Assembly: GCA_012934845.2 (NCBI GenBank)
Contig: WNNJ02001188.1
Span: forward strand, 62,001-126,000
Length of the DNA stretch: 64,000 nt
From: Pomphorhynchus laevis
Taxonomy: Eukaryota > Acanthocephala > Palaeacanthocephala > Echinorhynchida > Pomphorhynchidae
Reading direction: 5' to 3'
The notes under the pieces were generated by a model. That model had not been told where the DNA came from, searched no databases, and worked only from the letters and a program-made list of their open reading frames with translations. Shown here in pieces: positions 44,101 through 56,100 of this stretch. The position numbers and the translations under genes were made by a program. The number at the start of each line of letters is the position of its first letter. The stretch's first letter is position 1.

Positions 44101-47100
44101 ATCATTGAACTTAAAACCTGATTGCATAATTTAAAAAACATAACGGCACTAATACAGACGGTATCGGCATTGAACATATCAAGTATACGTTTGTTATGCT
44201 AGCTCAGTTTCGAACAAAATTTTAAATTAAATATTATTTGGATGCGCGTTCCATCCTTCATGGAAGAAATCAATCATCGAATCACCTTATAAAAACGCAG
44301 GTGATTAATCCGATCAAAACGCTTATCGCGATATCGTCATCCTCAATCATACTTGTAAATTCCTTGTATCCATGAAAACATGTCGGGTTTACTCTATTCC
44401 GACATCTACTCACACCTGAACAACACGAATTTCGTTATGGCATTTTGTCAGCCTTATCTAAATCACGATACATTATTTCAACCAATACCCGTGCCTACGC
44501 TGTATTCTTCGATTATACTAAAGCCTTTGACAACGTTAGTCGCCATCTGTTTCTACAAATACTCAAAGTTCAGTACAATATATCTGGAACATTCCTCGAC
44601 ACAATATGCTAGTTTCTCTCACCCAATAAAATACACATATTTGACAGCGTCTGCATATGATTATTCAACATAATGGGTATTACAAGGCGACCCACTTAGC
44701 CCTATATTCTTATCACTGTTTATCGGAGACTAGCCATCATTAATACTGATTTTGAATAATGTGCATAGCTGCTCAATCATTATTTAGGCACTTAGTAGCT
44801 CTTGTTTGCTCGTATCTTGAATGATGTTCCTGTTTGTTCAACGTAGTGACTCTGACAGTTAACTGATCCAACACTTTTGCAGTTTAGTTTCTTACTTTGT
44901 AACACATTCATTCCATATTAGTGGTACACACAGTGGTACAGATTTAGAGATCATTTATACGCAAAACGGGAAAGAATTTAAGATACTTATTTGTCTACGT
45001 TTTAGTGAAGAAGCACTTATTTTGTGACTATCTACTTAAATTCCTTTCGCTGAAATTGGGACCTTGCGGATCCGTACTCTAATACGATCATATAGATGAA
45101 AGAATAACAAATTGTACATTTCGTTTCTTAGTCGCAAGCGAAACAAAAATAAATTCATGTTTTGTTAATCCTGTTTCAAAATTGAAAATAAATAAAAAAA
45201 TATAATTTTTATAGCGAAATCTACTTTTAAAAATGAAACTATTATCTGAATATGCCAAATTAGGAAATGCAACCCTATTTTGAGGTTTGTATTAAACTTT
45301 CACAATATAAATGGAATTTAAGTAATCCAAATAATATTGTCTTCAGATACATATTTGTTCTACTTTAAATTTGCAACGTTTTCCTTCTTCAGCAGCAGAT
45401 ATCTATAACAGCAATAATTGAAATACATTAACTCATATTTTTAAATAAATATTTTTGAAATAAATACTCATATTTTTGGAACTTTCATTAAGTATAAACT
45501 CATTTCAAATTGTTTATCTTAAAGATCAAATTTGCTAATTTATTTTAAATCTTTACCTATTTCTAATTTCAATAATTTCAAATAAATTTTGTAGAACCTG
45601 CTATGAGTTGGGCAAAAGTTGCAAATGCAAACAATGGAGCGCGTACACATCCCAAGGATTATCAGCAGTGAAGTATGCCATAAACCAGCAACTTCCAGGA
45701 TATCAACAATGCTATAAGGTATTTTGATGTAAAAATGTATTTACTTCTCATTACTCTTGCTTATAAATTGATTTCCAATATAGCATGATTCAGTTTTTCA
45801 GCTTATCATAATTAACGTGCGAGAAATTCGGCTTGATTAATCAATTAATTAGGAATAGTTAGCTAATTGAATTATTATTTATAATTGGAATATGTTTAGT
45901 TAATTTCTTTTATATATTGTAATATATTATATAATATCTACTCACTATTTATCGAAGAACATAATTATATTTTAAATATATTTTTAATTAATATTATAAT
46001 TATATTTTATTAATATTTAAAATTTTTTTAAATTTAATTATAATTGTCATGGTAAGCATTTATCCGCATTCATCTAAAAGCTATCGAAGCATAAACAACT
46101 AATTTTAATTTTTGAAAATATATGATTTTCATTTATTTGGATGATCATTGTCTACTTGAATTATCATCAAATCAATTTTATAATCAATAGATGCGATAAA
46201 CACTAAAGGAATGCATATCTTATTACTTACACTCATTCCGCTTGACTATTTAAACTGATAATTCGAGAGTTAATTGTTTATCTTTTATTACTGTTCTTTT
46301 GTTTCTCATTCATTGCTAAATTATATAAATTTATTCTTAATATTAACATATTATAAGCTCAAAATGTTTTACATAAATATTTCATGTTTTCGTCAAAAGT
46401 TTCAAAGTTTAATGCAAATTCGACACGGAAGAAGGCGAACAATAATTAAGAACATATTCTTCATTTTGGACTATAAATGAATGAATAATCAGGTTACGAA
46501 ACAATCTATACCGATCAATACTCTCTCTTAACATACGCATTAAAAAACAGTTGTTTGACTAAACGTAATCATTATCCAGCTGATTTACACGAACTGTTGG
46601 ACAAATTGAGTGGAAACATCACTGTACTAATTTTTACAAGTCTTATAAAAAAGAAGTTATTCATATGATTGAGTTTCAAGTATTAATATATCAAATCACA
46701 CAAAAAAAATTTATTTTGAAATAAATTTTTATTTCCAAAATAAAATTTCATTTTTTAGATTTACAAATAAAACCTTTAGCCTCTTTTAAATAAAACCACC
46801 TTCTTTGCTTTTTACATTTTAATACAATGAGCAATTTTAATTGAATTCAATTTTTGTGATGAATTCCTCAATTTGGAACTGAAAGATGATGTGCAATACA
46901 AAATTGGTAGGACATGCATGTGGCATGCAATTAGAATTTTAATTTATCAGTTGTTACTGTTTTTCAAAATTGATGACCTTCAATTAAACAACAATATTCA
47001 GTAATCGCTTTATAAAAATTTCGAGTTTTAAAAATTCTGATTTTAAGATAAAAATATTTCCATTCAATTTTTAAACTTGTATACAAAATATATAGCCTCT

Positions 47101-50100
47101 GTTAAGTAAACTGATTAATACAAACGGCTTGAGTGTAAAAACTGTAATTACATACATTATTCCGTATTAAATTACTTTTAACTTTTTGTGGAAATTACAT
47201 AATTGCTTTAAGATGACCATATAGTGTGGTCGAAAAGTAAAAAATAGAATTAATTTGTATTTTCTATGTTGATTAAATTACTGACAAAATCAATTAAGAT
47301 AAAGCAATGAGCAAAATATTTTTGAAATTTAATTCTACTGAGCTATCTATTTATTGAGAAGTATAATCTTTAAACGTTCATAATAGCTATCAATCTTCAT
47401 ACCTCAAAAATTCTTTACGAATCGTTAGGATGTGGAGTTGTCTACAACGCTATATCATTCCAATTTACATTCCAGTCTTTGCAGAATACGAAAATTACAA
47501 ATAATTGATCGATAATTGAATGTTATTAATAAATTACTTCTTAATTTGAAGTTGTGAACTGGTGTAACACATTAATAAGAATTTAGTTGAGTTTTCTTTG
47601 TATAATGTAATGATGTATTAATGCCCGCTATGACAGCGAATTGAATTAAATATTATTTATATTTTTGGAATTATTTATATTTTTGTATCAAGTTGTAAAA
47701 ATTGATAATTATGTTAATTATCAATTCAAATCGTTTAATAATAATCGCTACTAATAATCTATTAGAATTAAATCTTTTCGGGTTTTAGGAAACGAAATTA
47801 TGGTTATCGTCATATCGATCTTAAATCTGATAAATTATCGAATTTAATTTTAAATTTGGATTCTTTCAAATAAAAATTCTTTTTAAATTTTTATTTACGA
47901 ACGTGCATTAAAAATTCAAACCATTTTGTTCATTAGATTTCTTTTTATATGTCAGCGAATAGAAAAATTATAAGATATTATTTATCTTATGGAAAATTAA
48001 TCTTTTATCTGTTGGCCTATGTATTCGTAAAAATAAATTAAGTCTTAATTTTCAAAGTATTTTTCTTTTATAATAAAATTATTTCTTATTTTTTATATTT
48101 AATAAATAACTGAAATGAATGGGGATTAAGGAATAAACAGGAATTATACAAAAGAGCAGCAACGGCCAAATGCAATCACTTGATAATTGAGTAAAGTTTA
48201 AATACATGAACAATCTCGAGAATGGATTAATGTTATTGCTTAACATTTGGCACGAAAGTCATGTATTGATTTTTTGCTATACCAAATGTAACAATCGGCC
48301 ATTGTGTTTGTTTGAATTTGAGAAAGTCACAGTTCCATATCAAGATTGTGCAATTTATTACAATGCAATCAAACAAAAACGGCGCAAACAGAATTGACAG
48401 TATCCATGTAACAATGTTGTTACAATATTAGTAATAAATTTGTGAAATGTAAAGATGTTATACCGCTATACGCTTCAATCATATACATGTATCTGCAAAC
48501 TAGTGTACGTTTTAACGTTAGTGCATACTCATTTTTACGACTAGCTGGATTCTACATAGTCCATCCAAGTATTACAGCATATGGAAATGTTAGTGCTCAA
48601 TGCTCGAGCCCTAATGATCCACTTAGTACTAATGTCGGTGCATGATGATGTTCTTTATAGATCGTGTTGCAACTGATCCGTTACGATATTCGTACACTAG
48701 TTGGCAGACACATGTTTAGGATTGAATCAAATATCAGTATAACATCGTTACATTTCACAGATTAAATAGTCTGAAAATCTATTTTGAAAAGTGCTAAATG
48801 GATTCGTTTCGTTCAGTTTCGTTCAGTATTTCAGTGATTAGCTGAATTCCTTATTAAAATCCAAGGATTACAGGATGGTGAAACGTAAGTGCTCAGAGCC
48901 TGCGTCCTGAAGATCCACTAAGTATTAACAATTTAAATGACCTGGAAAGTTAGTCTTTAAAAAACGTGAGTGGGAAGTGTTTAATCGAAACAAATGTATT
49001 ATAAGTAAATGCTCTAAATAAAATGATTCAGATTAGATTTAATAAAATTAATTAGATTTGTTGCCCAAATTCTTGCTTATTATTTTGAATACTTGAATAC
49101 TTGAATATAGTTAGTTGATTTAGCTGTATGCTTTCTTGCTCAATGATTGGATTAGTTCCAAGTGTGGCTTACTTCATAAATTAAGAAATTCAAGAAGAAT
49201 TAAGAAATATTTAAATAAGGCATATGATTGCAATCCGTATGATATCGAACTGCTAAAATACATTGGTGACTGGTAAGTTTGATGATAATTATTTTCTCTT
49301 TTTGAATATCAAACATTCTAATTTTTGTATAATTTAAATTGGTGTTATGCGTCTTTCGAATCTTTAGATTAAACAGACAATAAAAGTTATTTTAATTGTG
49401 ATTTAGCAGATATTCGTTTACGATCGATTTGTATCACCGACATTCAAGTGTGATTTTGCATGTTTTTATTTCATTTGTAAATGGTTTGTCAGTTACAGAA
49501 CTTGCGAAATTAGGATTGACGAATGTTTAATTACATTTGAAGGATATTTAATTACATTTAACCGTTATTTACATTTGACGGTTAAAGGATAGTTATTGAA
49601 TATAATAAAATGGAGGTAGTTCACTTTTAATTAACTTTTAATTTTCCTGTAATTATTAGAGGTTACAAAAGGATCGTAAATTTTTTCTGACATTATCTAA
49701 ATATCTAATTAATACTTGACAACCAATTGAGTTTGCATTTTCAAATCAACTTTTTGATTTCATATCAAAAATTAAAAATTTTTAAAATGCAAAAATGTAA
49801 TAAAAGTGTATAAAATGTGTATAAGACTAATTATCAAATGTGTATAAAAATAAAGCTTAACTGTTTTTTATTTTTCTATCCGCTGTCATTTGATTTTACT
49901 CTATACTTCATTCACGATAACGAAATATTTGCGCATATACTTTAATATTTTGGAAATCAAATATTTTAAATTACTTTTTAAATTTGATCTTGAAAGCTTA
50001 ATTTTTACTAAATTATGTTACAAATTATGAAAGCTTACAAATTATGATGTGATTATGATCTATAATCACATCATATATATTATATAAATAATAATATTTA

Positions 50101-53100
50101 TATAATATTATTATATAATAATATAATGATATATAAATAATAATGTATATAATTTATTTTCACTTTGATGACTCTTTTATTCTGCACGCTACTTTAATTC
50201 TATTTATAAGTCAACAACAGTACGCTAAATTTAAGTATTGGTGACCTAATCAGCTACTGATCCAATACCTTCGTTTCACGTTTTGGCCCTTTTAATGTAT
50301 ATTTACGATCAGTCGACCCGCGCTGATTTAATTTGAAATCAAAAATGATTTCAAAATAAATTAATTTAATTGATTAATTGTTAAATTGATTTAATTTTAA
50401 CTATACGCTAACAGCAGTACGCTACATATAAGTATTGGTTGACCTCATCAGCTACTGATCCAATACCATCGTTTCACGTTTCGGTTATTTTAATATTGGC
50501 TGACGATCACTCGACTCGTCTGCTTTTATTGGCAATTAGATTTGATGAAATATTTTCGTCTTACAATTTGCAAATAAATTGAAATCATTTATGATTTCAG
50601 ATTAAATATGCGTTGGTAGGGGAAGGTGCTATACATTTCGGTCCATTTAATGCTGGCTAACGATCAATAGACTTGTATGCTTTTATTGGCAATTAGATTT
50701 AGTGAAATACTATTCATTTTACAATTTGCAAATTATATTGAAAATCATTCCTGGTTTTAAATTAAATCTGCTTTAGTAGGGAAAGGTGCAACCTTCAATT
50801 TGAAAACCTACATATTTTTGACATTAATTATTATCAAAATAATCAGCTGTAGTTTTTTTCCTAATTTTAAGTTGATATACCTGTGTAGTCATTGTTACTA
50901 TTGAAATTTGATGACTATTTTTTACTCTGCACGCTGCTTTAATCCCATATATACGCCAACAACAGTACGGTACATACAAGTATTGGTTGACCTCATCTAC
51001 TACGGATTCAATATCTACGTTTCACGTTTCGATCCATTTAATGCAGGCTGACGATCATTCGACTCGTCTGCATTAATGGCAATTAGATTTAATGAAAGAC
51101 TTTCGTCACACATTTTGCAAATTTAATTGAAATCATTTCTGATTTTAAATTAAATCAGCGTTAGTAGGGAAAGGATCTACCTTCAATTCGAAAACCTACT
51201 TACTTTTGAAATTAATTACTATTATCAAAATAGTCATCGACTATTTTGATAATTTTCGGCTAACGAATATAAATTGATTCCTTTTATTTTTAAATCTGGT
51301 ATTTTCTTAAATGTACCAGTGGAGATCAGATACATCTTATCTCAACAGTATTTTATTGAAAATTTGAATATTCCAGTTGATCAGTGTTTTAAGTTGATAT
51401 ACCAGTCATTGACAATATACCAGTCATAAACCAGTCAATGACTGGTTTTCTAACAAGTCATTGTTACCATTGAACTGGTGATGACTATTTCATCCTGCAC
51501 GCTGCTTTAATCCTATTTATAAGCCAACAGCAGTACGCTACATTTAAGTATTGGTGGACCTCGTCAACTACTGATCCAATACCTACAATAAGATGAATTA
51601 AATTAGTCATCAAGATTTCAATGATAACCTTAAAATATTGAATAATATTTAATGCAAAATACGAATTAACGTTAGTAATTTCTAACGTTATTAGAAAAGT
51701 TAGTAAATACAGATGAAGTTCCTCGTCATCTGTAGTTTCTTTCCTAATTTTAAATTGATATACCTGTGCAGTCATTGTTACTATTGAAATTTTGGTGACT
51801 ATTTTTTACTCTGCACGCTGCTTTAATCCTATATATACGCCAACAACAGTACGATACATACAAATATTGGTTGACCTCATCTACTACGGATTCAAAATCT
51901 ACGTTTCACGTTTTGTTCCATTTAATGCAGGCTGACGATCATTCGACTCGTCTGCATTAATAAAAAACTTTTGTCACATATTTTGCAAATTCAATTGAAA
52001 TCATTTCTGATTTTAAATTAAATCAGCGTTAGTAGGGGAAGGATCTACCTTCAATTTGAAAACCTACATTTTTCTAAATTTTTCAAACTAGTCATTAGTA
52101 GTTTGCTTCAACCAACAACAGTACGATACATTTTATTTCGTAAACCAAGATATTGCGAAAGAAGTCGCGCATCCTGTAATATCTTTGAGATATTTGTTGC
52201 TTGAATTACGGAAAATTCTAAATAAATTAATTTCTATAATGATATTAGTTCATTAATTTTTTGAATATTACGTTTTTGACGTATTGTAATAAAATGTTGT
52301 CTAATTATAAAAAATAAATTTCATAATTTTATTTCGTAAACAAATATGATACGACAAAAATAAGTATCGCATATTTTAATATCTTTGAGATATCATAGAT
52401 AAAAATATTAAATTGAATGTGACTATTAGCAAGTTATTACGTAATATAAGTTTGTAGTAACTTGTATGACTTGTTACAATTGAACAATCCAAATCAGAAA
52501 ACTGAGTCTACGTATTTAATATAATTATAAACTAAACAAAACATAATAATGCTAAATCAAAATTCAATAATTAAATAATAAAATTAATAATTGCTTTAAG
52601 ATTTTATATAATTTAAATCAAGTTAAAATAAAAAATGAAATTTAAAATAAACGTCATTTTTATGAATTGACTAATAAATAACAGACGTTGTATCAGAAAA
52701 AGAATTAGAGGTCATCAGGAGGAACTGCTATGCTATCATGTTTCGGGCACTAACTCCTCTACCCAACATAGCAGCGGGGCCAAATACATGCTAATGATGT
52801 ATTTCCTCTGAAATAACTATCTAGTATCTTATTCTAATGCAAAGTATATTATTTATTATCCATCCATAAAAATTTGCCACTTAAGAGTTTAAATTTATTC
52901 TTTATATTATTGTGTTGATTTATATATTTTACTATTTTCTGCTTGATGTTATTTTTATAGTTAACCTAGTTTAAAATATGTATCTATTAAATTATTTTAA
53001 ATGATTTTGAAGAAAGCCAATATCATTACATATTGTTGCAATTCTTAAAATTTCATTATTTAATGTATTATATTTTATATTATATGGTATGCATGAATGC

Positions 53101-56100
53101 TCATGCAAAAATATGTTTCTTGTAAATTTAAATATGTCATCTTTACGATATAAATTAATAGTAGTTTTAGTTAATGTTAATTTAATGTTCATATCTAGAT
53201 ATACACCTTCTTTATCATTAATATTGGTTTTGTTAAGAATAAGGCTTTCTGGATAAATGTGCTCACTAATTGAATAAAAATTATTAGAATTAAATACACA
53301 TATATCATCAATGTATCGAAACATATATTTCATATATTTATATTGTTTAGATTTAGTTTTTACACAGTTATGAACAAATTCATATTCTATAAAGCTTAAA
53401 AACAAGTCAGCTATAATTGGGCTACTATTACCACCCATTGGAACACCTTTTACTTGTCTAAATATAGATGTCCCTACTTTTAAATAATTTTGATTTATCA
53501 AAATATTTAAGGATTCTATTAATTCAATTTTATCCATATATTTATATTTACTTGATGGTTTAATTTTTGTTAGATAGGCGTTATAATTATTATAACATAT
53601 ATATGTATATATTTTTCCGAATATAAGATTAATTAATTTTACTAACGCTTCTTTAATATCTACTAAATCTAGATTTGTATAAAGCGTACTAAAAGCGTAT
53701 GTATTTATATTTTGAAAATTTATTCCTTTTGTCTGTTCCAAAAATTCTTTTGTAGAATTAATACTGAAATAGTGTTTTATACCAGTATTAATTTCGATTA
53801 CCTTGCAATATTTTTTAAAGTGTGCTTTAATTACTTTAAGTATTTTATTCATATAGACAGAAAGTGGTTTTAATGTACATTTAAACGCACTACATATGAA
53901 CCTAGGTTGTATTGGATTTTTATGTAATTTTGGATTCCAATATAATATAGATATAGTTTTATTATATGATTCAATTTTTATACCCTTCTTATCCATTATA
54001 GAACAATGATTTGTAATAATTGTTTCTAAACTCAACTTACTACCTTCATATGTTGGATTTACATTTAAATTATTAGAATTAACCTCTTTCACTAGTATAT
54101 CATAATAAAGGTTTTTGCATATGAAGACACAGTTATTACTAGCTTTATCAATAGTTGTTATTATATAGTTATCCTTTAATTTAGTAAGTTCTTTATACAT
54201 ATCTTTATTTAATTTTATCTTTCCTTTTATAATTGTTTGTTATTTTCATTTTATTTTTAATTTTATCAAATATATAATCTTTCCAAATGTTTATCTTAGA
54301 TATATTCGAGCTTTCACTATTAATCAGCTTACTAAAGTAATCATAAAGATCTTTTAGCTTATTATCACTTAAAAGTTGTTTCAATATTTCTAATTGTTCA
54401 TTTATATACATATCTTTTTTAATATTTTTAACTCTATTTTTCTTATTCCTTTTATCGCCATGACTTCCTGGCTTGTGGATTATTATAATATAGTTGTTTA
54501 TTATGTATTATACTACTTCTGCCAATTCCTTGTACCACGTCATTCAATCCTAATGGGTACATGGAATTAAGCGTTTTAATCCAAAAATCTTCTTTTTCTA
54601 ATAGTTTTTGATTTAATATTGAAATGTTTTCTTCGATAATATGTTCTAAAATAAATAATTTACAGTTTTTAATATCATGTCCTATTAATCTCATATGTTT
54701 ATGAAATATAGTTTGGCTATTATGCTGTATATTATATATGTGTTGCCTAAACCTAGTTTTTAACATTTGATATGTTTTTCCTATATATTGCAATCCACAT
54801 GTGCATTGTATTAGATACACTACACCTGCGGTATTGCAGTTACAATTATTATTAATATTTAATGAAAAACATTTGTTTGTCGTGTTACTTACACTACAAT
54901 TATTATTTATAACATCACAAACTATACAATTTTTTCTCTTACATTTAAAAGATCTAAAATTGAAATCATTAGTACTTACGTATTTTGAATGTACAAGATA
55001 TTTTTATTTTGAATAATACAAGACCTTTTTATTATATTTTGCTAATTTAATTGAAATCATTTCTGATTTCAAATTAAATCACTGTTAATAGGAGAAGGTT
55101 CTACCATCAATTTGAAAGCCAGTCCTATTTTTCCGATTAATTACTTATCAAACTAATCATCTATAGATTGTTTCCTAATTTTAAGTTGGTATACCTGTGC
55201 AATCATTGTTACCGTTGATATTTTAATGACTATTTTTTACTCTGTACGCTACTTACAACAGTATTGATTAACAGTATTACTTACAACAACAGTACGCTAC
55301 ATTTCAGTATTGGTTAACCTCATCAGCTACTGATCCAATTCCAACGTTTCAGTTTTGATGCTTTTAATGTTGGCTGAGGATCACTGCTCGTCTGCTTTAT
55401 TGTCAATTAAAGACTTTCATCTTATATTTTAATTAATTTATCTATTAACAATCTATAAACGAACAGCAGTAAGTGAACAGCGATATTTTCTCCGTACTTC
55501 ACCCTTCAAGTAAGCGAAAATCTTTATTGATTTAACAATTCGATTCAAAATAGTGACAATTTAATCACTAAAATTGTTAATTTAATTGGCCAACATTTTT
55601 CCTTATCGCTTTTTTGTCTAATTTTTTATATGTCCAATATATTGTAATTTTCGTTTTCGATTCATGAAATTATTTTTAAAATCGTAATAAATCAAGTTTA
55701 TGAATAATATATTTAATTAATAATTAATTCTATATTTTTTACAATTCTTTACAAACAAATTTATAGATAATATAAGTTAATTTATATATTAGATACTATA
55801 TCTTGTATAATTAATTATTTTCTGTTTTCTGTTGTCTTCTACTTATTAATTTCGAATAACAAAATTATTATAATATCAAATTTAATATTTAATCAATTAT
55901 AATAAATTTATCAAATTTATTTTGATTGTTTTATACTTAATATTTCAATTTAATTATATTTCATTTGCCAAAAAACACATGCTTTTAAATATATTATTTT
56001 ATATAATATATTAAATATATTATTCTATTGATATATTTTTTATATATTTTATATTTTTATATCTTTTATAAATTTAAATATATTTTATATTTATTTTATA

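Larger units (their letters stand above)
52490..55010 (-). mobile_element. Penelope-like element, Naiad type, copy 2 (minus)
   Basis: On the complement: a Cys-rich start, the GIY-YIG core and a short linker, RT to about 52860, the GC-rich structured block (about 52850-52690) and one 209-bp-type unit ending TAGACTCAGTTTTCTGATTTG near 52490. Compared with copy 1 it keeps the GIY-YIG core but lacks about 540 bp of linker, including the C-x-C motif. It sits inside the array at 50160-55480. It is broken in a few places and close in sequence to copy 1. Confidence 0.9.

Noticed and set aside
45595-45671. Alternative reading of the 45.6-kb exon (P-A-M-S-W-A-K-V ... Q-Q stop) as the last exon of the J-domain protein
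   Set aside because: It would need a very long intron skipping a candidate exon. The other frame is open for all 41 codons, phase-matches the next exon and fits RMDN.
46274-46480. Small frames in RMDN intron 3 (46274-46480, 48206-48397, 48442-48645)
   Set aside because: Lengths expected by chance, no codon or domain signal, and no splice context.
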